A stretch of 64,000 nucleotides of DNA from positions 18,486,611-18,550,610 of the forward strand of contig NC_056552.1 in NCBI RefSeq assembly GCF_910596095.1, in the 5' to 3' direction. Numbering within the stretch: the first letter of the stretch is position 1; each line of letters opens with the position of its first letter. This DNA is from Thunnus maccoyii (lineage: Eukaryota; Chordata; Actinopteri; Scombriformes; Scombridae). Below the pieces are notes generated by a model. It was given only the letters and a program-made list of their open reading frames with translations, had not been told where the DNA came from and made no database searches. This document shows, piece by piece, positions 21,871-32,190 of the stretch. Position numbers and translations under genes: made by a program.

Positions 21871-23387
21871 AAAAAGCTGACTGATCTCGATTCTGAGGTG
21901 AACTGAATGGACGGGAGATTCAGTCTGAGCTGAATTTAGCAGCATTATTCAACAATTCAAGAGGAGGAGGAACGGTTTGGGGATGTTCTGTAGGCAGAAA
22001 TCCCAAAAAGAGTCACTGTAGCTGGCCTGTGAGGCTCACGCAGTATTTCCAGCTGCATGGAAGACACAATCTCAAGAGAAGTTGCCCTTCATTATTGAAA
22101 AGCAAATATGCTCGTGCAAGTTCAGGATGTAATGACAAAGGTTTAACATGATTTAAATAAGCCTGATGGTTGCTGGTGATATTTGACCATTTATCTGCCT
22201 TTCTTGAGTTGACTGAAGGAACTTTCCCCTGGAAACCTTTTGAGGAACTCACTTCCTCTACCTGTGTTTCCACTGGAGGAACCAGGGTCTAAATTAAAAA
22301 GTCCCAAAAAGTCCCTGCTCTCAGGGTAGATTTTCCAAAAATACAGACATAGACACAAAGCTGCTTCAACTTGTGTACTGCTTTATTCATAAAACAAGGA
22401 AGTGCTCTCTTATCAATTTAGGACTTTTAGCAAAAGCCCTAGTAAAATTTACGCTACTTGTAGGCCTATGTTGAACAACTTCATTGTTAGACCAATGCCT
22501 TTCGGCTTATGGCCTTCATCAGGGTCATCGTGAAACACATTACAAACAACATTTAAATGAATTAGGTATGAAGAAAAAGAATTCAAAAAGGTAAAAAAAA
22601 TATATAGCTAAGTGTTGCTGGAGTTTTGACCTCCTTAAACTTTACTCTACTTGCCACTTTACGCTACTTTCCCAGCACAAAACAGCAGACAGACAAAGTT
22701 AGTGAGTAATTGGTGAAAAACCCCATTTGGAAAGCTAAAGAGTCAGATATTTTTCTCAGGTCCTGCAAATTAAACGTCAAAATACATTGTTGGTGCATGG
22801 ACTCATGAACGTTTTCCGATCTGCCAGTAATCGGCAGAACAACAATACTTCTCTGTGCCTTCCAAAACCGTTACAAATCACTGCTGAGAAATAAATATGT
22901 TTTATGATGTGACAACACTGTGGTTAAGGTTTGGTTAGGTTTAGAGAATGATCATCGTTTGAGCTAAAATAAGTACTTTGTTAAGGTTAGAGAAACATTG
23001 TGGTTTGGGTTAAAATGACGACTGTGAAAGTTTAAGGACCGTAGTCCGATGTTTTGTTGACCCATCCATCCACCCCGATCTCCTCCCTACGCAGTGTTTG
23101 TCACTCTTTAATAACGTCCCGTCATTATCACTACATTTACACTTGAAAATAAACAAATTTCTTTTTGGGGCACTTGCTGAAACAACTGATTCTGTTGTTT
23201 TTCTTAGGGGACAGTCTCTTTTCTCAGGAGTCCATGGAGACTATGATGAAGACCAATGTAGACCTAAAAGCAGAGTGGATGTTGGAGTTACATTCACATG
23301 GACAGAAATTTGACTAAAAATGCTGCCTTCTGGATGTGGAATTACACACGTTAGCAATTGTACATGTATGTCAGCAAACAGTTGTGA
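21871..23387. other. intergenic stretch with repeat-like text
   Basis: No exon was found. 22380-22560 contains a block recalling 3' ends of vertebrate retroposons, and 22915-23030 has the GGTTAAGG/GGTTAGG-type text of a common fish repeat. Ends and families could not be fixed. Confidence 0.35.
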
Positions 23388-23395
23388 TGAGGTAA

Positions 23396-23994
23396 GGCCA
23401 ATTCATGCTTTGTGTCTGCGTAAATGTCATCATCCGCCCATGTCCACAAGAGTCCGTGTGGACCCCTCTGCGGACATCTGGGTGCAGGCCAAAATTTGTG
23501 ACCACATGGCCTGTACAAGTTGCAACTGCGCCAACTGCACATGTGCTAGAAAAGCAAACAGGAATGAATGTCACATCTACTGTATATATGTACTGTATTC
23601 CTGCTCTCATTAAACTGTTGCTTTATTGTTTTCGACTTTCTCTTCTTATTCAGCAACATACAGAAACTCCACAGCTGAAAACAGTCCTGGGGGCTGTGTT
23701 GGTGTGGGCGTGTTGTTTAAGCACCGGTGAGACAATGAAATACGATCCAGCAAGTCCGGTTGGAGTAACAGATTATTACATTTAAAGGCTGATCAGAAAA
23801 ACGCATCACAGCGGTTTGTAAAACGGATTGGATTTTACAACTCTGGAAAGTTTTCACGCTGCAATCCTGTTTACTAGTGCGCACATGTGAAACGCTTCTC
23901 TGAAAAATGTGTACGGAACCAAGCGCGCGACAGTGGTCTGCGTGCAAGTCCACACCTGTCCATGGACGTCGAACGCGGAAAGCATGAATTGGCC
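23396..23994. mobile_element. hAT-like MITE, 599 bp
   Basis: The ends GGCCAATTCATGCTT and (reversed) AAGCATGAATTGGCC form terminal inverted repeats of 15 bp. Flanks TGAGGTAA (23388-23395) and TGTGGTAG (23995-24002) match at 6 of 8 positions, fitting an old hAT-type target duplication. The interior is GC- and CpG-rich but has no transposase. The class call depends on the imperfect 8-bp flanks. Confidence 0.65.
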
Positions 23995-24002
23995 TGTGGT
24001 AG

Positions 24003-25372
24003 TGGGGTATCTGTCAATTGTTTTTTCTGCCCCCTAGTGGCAAAAACTCAATGCAGCATTTGTCTGTCATTTCATTTTTATCCTAATGAGCCATTAAATA
24101 GAGAGTGGAAGTCCTGCTGCCGCCAAACCAAGGAGGTTTTTGTAGATTTTTCTCAAAAACACTGGAGAGTTTTCTGTCAATTTTCAAAGCTGAGTTACTG
24201 TACTTCATAAAATAAAATCTGAACACCTCATCATTTGAACAAAGTTATTCGAACAATTGTTTTGTTAGCATTCAGCAATTTCCAGCACAGCTCCCAGAGT
24301 GCCAATGTCAAAGCTTTTAAACTCTTAGGAAGGAACACACCGCACATGTTTTTGGCTCTGAGAATCACCATTTTGTAATTCAGCATTTTGTTAGCTTCTT
24401 ATGTGACCGGGGTGCCTCACTTTTTATACACTCACTGGGTATTGCATTTTTCGTAAGGAAATATGCCTTAATCACACCTAATTGAATATTCAACTTTGAG
24501 ACAGACTCATATTTAGTCTGTCGGGGGGGGGGGAGTAAATAATGTCTTGGAAATGGTAGAAGTTTGTTCAGCAACATTTATCAAACTGTATCAGTGATAA
24601 AAATCATGATTTTTAAAAATGAAAAGAATGACGCTTGTAGTGTTGCAACTGAAATAGTTATTTTCTGCTTTAGCTAGTCAACCCCATTAAATATCACTAC
24701 CTTAGCAATAGAGGACAAAATTATTTTGCTAAAAATAAAATAAAATTTGTAGCCTACACTTAAATATAACTCACTCACTGTTGTCCTCCATTAAATCATG
24801 GTCTCTTCATGAGAACAGCCATTAACCTATTTTGCAAGACAGGAATAAAATCTAATGAAGCCTTTTGCAAAATATTTTCCTAAAGACCGGTTTGAAAGAT
24901 AATGTCATGCATATATGTGTAGTAATAATAATAATAATAATAATGTTGCGGAAAAGACCACTAAACTAAGTATCAGAATCTCATCCCATGCAACTAGTAG
25001 CAATCCATGTTGTTGTATCTCCTCTCTTGCAGTTTAAAGACAGGGATGAGCTGAGATTATCTTTTACAACCTTGTTTGTTACATTGGTTCATTTCAGTCA
25101 TAATACTGCATAACTTTGCATCTCTGTGTTAGAAACGCTCAGATTGTGCATTTTTGATACGTGGATTTCCCTCTAAACTGCACCTGCATATTCACTAGAT
25201 AGATAGATAGACAGATAAATAGATAGATAGATTGATAGATGATGCAAGAGGCTATACTCTCACAGACCAAATTTGATTAAGCTCTCTTGCCTGTTAATCT
25301 TTACTAATATAATTAATTCATTAAAGGTTAACGGTCCTGTCACTGCAAAGCTGCACATATGAACATGGACGC

Positions 25373-25419
<47 letters not shown>

Positions 25420-25590
25420 TTGTATAGTGTGTGAGAGAGAGAAGCGCCTGGCTGCTTCATAAAGAGAAAATGAAGCAACAGAAGGAGCAAACGTCTCGGA
25501 AATTGGCGATAAAAACGAAATAACGGGAAACTCCTTGCACAGAGACGTTGACATTGAGTTAAATATATTTAGTAATCATGTCTTATTTCG
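24003..25590. other. intergenic stretch with microsatellites
   Basis: No exon recognised. It contains (AAT)n at about 24921-24943, a GATA-type tract at 25197-25240, and (GT)n at 25375-25417. Confidence 0.5.
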
Positions 25591-25599
25591 TATTTTCGT

Positions 25600-25960
25600 A
25601 CCGTTAAGAGGATCGGTGTGGAATGTCGCCTCGTGAAAGATGTGAAACGACGACGGCGGCGGCGCGGCTGGCCGTTTCCTCCCGGACGGAAAAACAAGGC
25701 GGAGGAGGGGGGCAGATTGTGGCAGCGTGGCCAATAATACAGTGAGACCCTCCACGGGCGGTTCTTAAATGCGGGGTCTCAGCCAATGAGAGCTCGAGTG
25801 AGTGTCCGCGCCCCCACGTGGGTCCTGAGCTCCAAACGACAACACCGGGCTGTGGGCCAATCACTGCTGCGCAAGGTGTTAATCTCGACGCGGATTGGCT
25901 CGCTGTTTTTTTCACAGAGTCCCCCTCACTCATCACGTTTAGCCCGTTGTTATTAACTCT
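25600..25960. promoter_or_regulatory. CpG-rich, promoter-like block without an assigned gene
   Basis: A compact CpG-rich stretch (CGACGACGGCGGCGGCGCGG near 25650) holds several CCAAT-type boxes (CCAATAAT near 25730, CCAATGAG near 25780, CCAATCAC near 25857, GATTGG near 25890) and a CCCACGTGGG palindrome at about 25813. This combination is typical of a housekeeping-type promoter. The only downstream gene on the plus strand is fscn2, whose ATG is 6.2 kb away, so it might be an upstream fscn2 promoter, but no connecting exon was identified. Confidence 0.4.
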
Positions 25961-26929
25961 TTCCTACCACACAGGAAGGAGCTGCTCTGCCCATAAAACA
26001 CAAACCCGCACTGTAATAACCAAATGTGAATTAATGAATGATTCAGAGGCGGTTTGTTTTTAGAAAGGCGATACATCAGTTAATCCGGACTGTTTCAAAG
26101 CTTCGTTTCAGACACATTTAAAGAAAAGCGAGGGTAATGTACTGTACTATACTGGAGCCCGTGGGGCGAATAGAGCAGCCTGCAGCTTTTTAAGCGTGCA
26201 TGTTGCCCTGGTCATAATCAAATCAGCATGCAAGAAAACCAATGGGATTAAAAGCACATGAGAAATGCATGCTTAGCAGTGAGGTATAACCCACATTTAC
26301 ACATTCAGGCTCTAAAATTGTGGGTCAAACCTGCTCCTGTTATGCCATACAGGCTGCACTACATGAAAGAGAGACACGCTCAGGTACGGGGACTGGAAAT
26401 GATTGAAACAGGGGGGAAATACTCCTCCCCCGCTCCTCTCGTTTTAATTGCACTGATGTTTTACAGTTGATAACGCTTTCACGTGTTGTTGACGCCGTTC
26501 AGTTTCTGCAAAGTCCCCCACCACCACCCCCCAAAAGGAAGAGACATTAAAAGTAGCCATTTTAAATAGCACTATAAAGTCCTTCCCTCCTACGCTATGC
26601 AGTCACACAGGCACCAGCATCGACAAACCAAGCATCAATCTTCTCGCTCTCCTTTTTTAACCTCCAAAAAATATATAGGCAAGCTTCTCATAAAGGGGAC
26701 AAAGTAGAAGGCTGACACCGCCTCTTAGTGGTGGCTTTGGGAATTACATTTGAGAGTATGCCAGGTCAGAGTGTTTGTGTGTGAGTGTGTGTGTAAGGAT
26801 GCAACTGTCTCAGCATGCAAGGAAACTGCAATTAAAACGTTTATTTTTCTTAATACAGCTCCTAAATGGTTGCATTTTTCATTTTAAATTGCAATGAATC
26901 ATGAATTAAGACACAAATATAAATGCTCC
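25961..26929. other. intergenic stretch
   Basis: Nothing that I could support as a gene, RNA or element. Confidence 0.4.
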
Positions 26930-26934
26930 CTTAT

Positions 26935-27036
26935 ATATTAAAGCGTATGGTCTAGGCCTGCTCTATGTGAAAAGTGCCCTGAGATGACTTTTGTTGTGAT
27001 TTGGCACTATATAATTAAAATCGAATTGAATTGAAT
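26935..27036 (+). mobile_element. 3' tail of a non-LTR retroposon
   Basis: The string GGTCTAGGCCTGCTCTATGTG, then GTGCCCTGAGATGACTT, TGTGATTTGGCACTATATAA and a tail of TGAAT/TTGAA repeats is the 3' end of a very common teleost retroposon (LINE or its SINE partner). Only the tail is visible, with no coding sequence. Confidence 0.6.
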
Positions 27037-28315
27037 AGAATATTCTTTAATATTGTCCATCCCAAAAGTGTGTCTTAGGAGGAGATAAGTTTAGGTAAAG
27101 GGATCAAAGCAGGGGGGGGGGGCAGGTCTCACACAGAAGAAAACTCCTGCAACTTTCATATTGGAAAGAGGCTGAAAGGTGTGAAAGTATGTTTGGTTCA
27201 TTTGCATCGAAAGATGTTCTCCTTTTCTTCTCTTGAGCTGACATTTCAGTCAGATAGCAATTACAGTTTGTCACTGAAGCTCTTGCGGGTGACAGCTTCC
27301 TCAGACTTATTTTCACCCGTTATCACCCCCATTCATGTAAAAAAAAATACATGTAACTGCTAGAAAAGGGAAAAGAAAGAATGATGTAGACGTGACTTGT
27401 CATTTTCACTGTCATTCTCATATTTAGATCCTCTTTTTATTTGTGCCATGTCCAGTCTCAGAGAGGTCAGATACAGAACAGCCAGAGGTGGATGATATCA
27501 GGATGGTTCTAACAACAATTAGACACAAAATTAGCTTTACATAAAGTCTCCAAGTATTGTGCATGTGTATCCTGAATTCAGATATCTTTGGAAAGAAATA
27601 ACGTAAATTCTTTGACAACAAACAAGGACCTTTGGAGTTTTGTCAGGTGTTCTCCATCTTGAAAAAACAGCTGTCAAAACAACTTCCTGCAGATTGTTTT
27701 TTACTTTTTCCCTTAAAAGTACCTTTTCACCTCAAACAGGGCAAGACAGTTTAGAAATAATCAGAATATATAACAAGGTTAGAGTGTTTTCTTGGTTAAC
27801 CATGTTTAATTGGATGACAGGTTGTTATGTAATGCATAAGCATACAATCTGGGTCCTGATACAACTTGATTTTTGCTAAAACTAAGTCAAAAGGTGTCAG
27901 AGATAAAGGGAGAAAGAGGAGGAGTAAACAGAAAGAGACATGAACTAAATGAAATAACTGCAGAACCCTTTTACCGCTTGTTTTGGCGTGCTTTGCAACA
28001 AGGACAAGCAGTGGACTCAAAGATCTGATCCAGCTGATCTCTCTTTCATCCAGTTCACAACCTCTGGAATTGAAGTGAAGACGAGAGACAGGAGGGAGGG
28101 AGGGGGGAGAAAAGTGGGAATAGGATGACTGGAGGAGGAAAATGATGAAGATCATGGATGTGTGTGTGCATGTGTGTGTGTGTGGGAGGGGTGTCTGTAA
28201 GAGTAGGGGGACACCGTGGGGTATGAGGCAGCACCCCGCAGTCCCAAGTAATGGCAGAATAGAACTTAATAGGGTAGAAAAAGGCTGGAGGCTGTTAACT
28301 CAGAAATGGTCATTT
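27037..28315. other. intergenic stretch
   Basis: No exon recognised. A G tract lies at about 27113-27122; short GT tracts are near 28158-28183. Confidence 0.4.
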
Positions 28316-28319
28316 TGAA

Positions 28320-28650
28320 TTCCCCATTCTCTCTCTCAATCACTCTCTTCCCTCTCATCCCGTCTTCCATGCACCTTCTATATCTTTAACTTCCCATCCC
28401 TGTCTGCCTGTATAATTTTCCATCTCTCCCACCATTCACCTTTCATCTGTTTCCCCTTCCTCCCTGTTTCCTCCCTTCACCCTCTCATCCACTTCCTCCA
28501 GTTCTTTCTGCTACTTCTTGTGCTTCATCTGCTCCTCTACTGCCTCTTCTCCATCCTTCCTTCTTCCCTGCCTCATTCTCTCCTTTCCTTCCCTTCTCTT
28601 CTCACCACCCTCCCTCCTTCTCCTCCTCCCTCTGTGTCTCCTTGGAGGAG
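28320..28650 (+). other. ~330-bp pyrimidine-rich tract
   Basis: The plus strand is almost entirely C and T with few purines (repeats of CTCTC, TTCC, CCTCC). It is not a simple microsatellite. It could form triplex DNA or be a remnant of an expanded CT repeat. Confidence 0.6.
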
Positions 28651-28679
28651 GTGTAATGATAGCTATTTGAGTGTCATCA

Positions 28680-29081
28680 GAGGACCGCTGTAATGGCTTC
28701 TAAAGCACCATCCCACGGTTGCCACGGTGAACCTGGCACAGCCGCACGTCCCAGAATAAGGGTTGAGAAAAAAAAAAAAACATCTGGTTGGCTATCGACA
28801 GGCGTCACCGTGCCGACGGCAGCAGGAGCGCCGGCACATCAGCAGACGATGACGCAGCCCCTGGGGGCCACAGAGAGCGAGCTAATGATGCGTGGGATAG
28901 GATACATATGAGGAGGAAGTACAGTAATAGTGATAATAGTGATAGTAATGAAAATAATAGCACTGATAACAATAACAGTATATGACTTTTTTGATTTGTG
29001 AGCAGTGTGTCTGCTCCCCCTCCTACTTCCTTTTTTTTCTTCCACCATTCTCTGCTGTATGTTTTTATATGTGTGAGCATG

Positions 29082-29083
<2 letters not shown>
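28680..29083. other. GC-richer block, no gene recognised
   Basis: 28690-28900 is GC- and CpG-richer than its surroundings. Frames on both strands are short and lack domains. A GATAAT/AATAG-type simple repeat follows at about 28925-28980. Confidence 0.3.

Positions 29084-29135
<52 letters not shown>
29084..29135. repeat. (GT)26 microsatellite
   Basis: An uninterrupted GT tract, preceded by GCAT. Confidence 0.97.
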
Positions 29136-29136
<1 letters not shown>

Positions 29137-30467
29137 ACATGTGGTTGTATTTAAGAGACAGTAATAGAAGATTTTGAGTATATGAATATGGGATGTGATT
29201 TACAATTCATTTCTGTTATTTTAAGATAAGGAGTTGAGTTCTCAGAAATAATTGCACACACATACACATATGCATTCACACTGCAGCGCCTCTTACCAAG
29301 CGGAGATCAGATGGCTTCTTCAAGAAGACAAGCAGGTGAATGTTTATAGTGAACAGATTTCATCCACAAGAGTAAGCCTGTTTCAGACAGGTAGACTTTA
29401 AAGTTTTTAAAATGCTTTTGTCCAGATAGATTTCACAAATAAGATGTGAAAACGTAAACTTATTGTAACCTGCTATTGTCCTTCAATTGTCCCCTTATTT
29501 TAATTTGACTGGCAATTGACATGTTGAAAGAAAACATAACCGTATCAAATCTTAGAATAAGATGAGTTTGCAGGGTTCCCATCAGACTGTATAGTTCTGT
29601 ACTGGATCTGTTGTCTGCAGAACAGGGACGCCCTCTGTAGGTTCAGTAGAGCCTGGGGTTGTACTGTATATCGTGAAGTAAGTAGTATTGTTTTGCTTTT
29701 TATTTGTCTAATTGCAAGATTCAATATTTTTTTAAAAAGTTCCTCTCATCTTTTAATGCCATGTATGTAATAGAGGGGTCACCAGTACGAATATGGCAAG
29801 CTGGCCTTCATGATGAGCTTTGAGTGATTCATTAAATATTCTCACTTAGATATCAACAGTTGATTTAAATCTCTAAAACACTCACTGATTATCATTTTAA
29901 TTAGAACTTTTGATTACCTATGTCCAGCAAACATATGACAAATATGACAAAAATATGACACAAGATGATTTTGTTTTGTCTGTTTTCTGTTTCATTTTAC
30001 ATTAAGTTTTTGCCATGATACATTCTGTAGGGATAGAATAAAAATGCCAGTTGGAAATCCTTTTAACAAGCCTCATTACAGCAAAGTTTCAGACTAGAAA
30101 CAGGGAAGCCAATCTCAAGTCAGCACCTCAGAAAAGTTGGATGTCTGTCTCTTTTAGTGTTCCAGGAATGGACTCAGTGAACAATCACACCACTCATGTC
30201 CTTCAGTATCTGTGTTTGCGTGTGTGTGTTTGTGTGACACGCATTGTTTATCACATTTTGTGTTAAGTGCAGCAGTTCAAGTCCGGGTCAGAAGGAGTAA
30301 ATCTTTGGGTGGGTGGGTGTTTACTATGAACCCTGAGACCCTCCTCTGACCTTTGTGCGTGAGTTTGTGTGTGTATATATGTGTGTGTGTGGTGATGACA
30401 TGCATGTTGCTGTGGGTCAGTGAGTCTATGTGCATGTTTATAGCCATTGACAAGCAGAGGGGGGAGC

Positions 30468-30470
<3 letters not shown>
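29136..30470. other. intergenic stretch upstream of fscn2
   Basis: No exon recognised; short GT tracts near 30219-30235 and 30366-30392. Confidence 0.4.

Positions 30471-30535
<65 letters not shown>
30471..30535. repeat. (TG)32 microsatellite
   Basis: About 32 uninterrupted TG units, the longest such tract in the window. An (AC)15 tract follows at 30678-30707 and a (GT)n tract at about 30953-30992. Confidence 0.97.
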
Positions 30536-30536
<1 letters not shown>

Positions 30537-30675
30537 AGAGGAAATGGGGAGGGGTAGTACCGGTAGATTAGCCAGGTTGGGATGATTGGTTTGAGGATTA
30601 GATGGATTCAGGAACAGACACGTCTGTTTACTCTGCAAAGAAGACTTATAATAGGCTGATTGGCAAGGTTGATTA

Positions 30676-30709
<34 letters not shown>

Positions 30710-30951
30710 AACACACCCATATGTTGATTAGCTTGTTATTGTTGCCATCTCCTTTCCCTTTACTTGTCTCCCAAATTCAGATGTAAAGTCCAACTCCCTC
30801 AACCTCTCAGACACATTTCCCATTAGGACTGATCCAGAGAGCTTGCAATCAGAGAAGGTGTGTAACTAAACCCCACAGCATAGGCAGGTAAGGGGAGCTG
30901 CACTCAGGCAACTACCCCAAAGGCATGGGGGGTGCTCTGGTTACCCGACAC

Positions 30952-30988
<37 letters not shown>

Positions 30989-31019
30989 GTGCGCATTGTT
31001 TCTACTTACCTGTCTTTAT

Positions 31020-31840
31020 GTGTCAGAGAGAGAGGCGAGGAGCAGAGCTCAGAATAAAGCAGAGAGGCAGAGAAAGGCAGGATTATACACATGGCAGGTT
31101 AGAGAAAGGCAGCGAGAGAGAAGGAGAGGATGGGAGGAAAAAGCGACAGAGAGAGGCTTAAGATTACAGAGGCAAGCACCCTTTGTTGCTGAGTTCAGTT
31201 GTGATGGACGGCTTATGTTTAGAGAAAGAGTGAAGGAGTCTTTCAATGCACTACCATAAAATTTGCAGGACCGCTGAGGATGTTCTTCTTCACTGATCAA
31301 ACTTCTGTCTAACAAATGAGGAACCTGGACTTCAAGGAAGGAGACGAAGAAGAAGGTCAGAGTGTTGAATGTGATAGAAACCTGCAGAAAATAGGAAGCA
31401 AATGAGCAGAAGGAGGGGGAAAAAACAAAACCTCAGGGAAGTCAAGTCTTGGGGGACCTAGTGATTGAGCCTTCAGAGTGAATAACACGTCAAGCTAGAA
31501 CAGGAGAGACGCTGGATGAGAGAGCACTGTTCAACAGCAGAGAGGCAGTAAGAGGAGAGGAGGAGATAAGCAGTTGAGAGCAAAATTAGTGTACAAGGAA
31601 AGAGAGGTTGACGCTGGACTCAGGACTGAAGAGAGATCAGGGTTGGTAGAGGGGTTGTGGTGGAGGGGTGCTGGGAGACCCGATCAACAGAACGTGAGAA
31701 CCCGCAGGAGAAGCAGAGGAGAGGGGCAGAAAAGAAGGGAAAGAAAGAATTACAAGAGGACGCTTGGCGAAAGAAGCCTCTTAAATCTGGGAGCTGGAAT
31801 TAGAGCCGCAGAAACTACAGAGAGGAAGCCACAAAACCAC
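31020..31840 (+). promoter_or_regulatory. purine-rich region, probable 5' leader exon of fscn2
   Basis: The plus strand is purine-rich throughout. It ends in a good splice donor, CACA|GTAAGTAAA at about 31838, and a good acceptor, TTTCTGCAG (ending about 32184), lies six bases before the fscn2 ATG. This predicts a non-coding leader exon ending near 31837 and a ~350-nt intron. The transcription start could not be fixed; no TATA box was evident. Open frames across it are compositional. Confidence 0.45.
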
Positions 31841-32190
31841 AGTAAGTAAATTAGGAGAGCTGTGGCTGGAAAAATGTATAATGAAGCCATGGGCGGGGGA
31901 AGGAATTTGTGGTTTTGGGAGTGCTTTATATACTGTACCTTAATGAATTGATTTCCTGTCTTTAAGACTTTCTCATTTCATCATTCTCCATGACATCACC
32001 TCCATCCTTACTCCTTGCCTCTTAAAAAAAACATGTATTCCCCCTTTTTTATGCATTCCCCTTTCTACTGCATCCTATTTGAGGTCTATTTACCCCTCTC
32101 TTTCTGATTTCCCACTATTTCTCTTCCCACCACCCCCAACTTCTCTCACCTTCCTCTCGCTCTGCCACCTCCTGATTTCTGCAGTTGAAG

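Noticed and set aside
24921-25417. Clustered short tandem repeats considered as a CRISPR-like array
   Set aside because: Plain di-, tri- and tetranucleotide microsatellites without spacers in a vertebrate genome.
25604-25936. 110-residue minus-strand frame in the CpG-rich block
   Set aside because: CpG-rich DNA often lacks stops by chance; no domain and no start context.
31574-31849. 91-residue Arg/Glu-rich frame before fscn2
   Set aside because: Composition follows the purine-rich strand; the segment is better read as non-coding leader ending at a splice donor.
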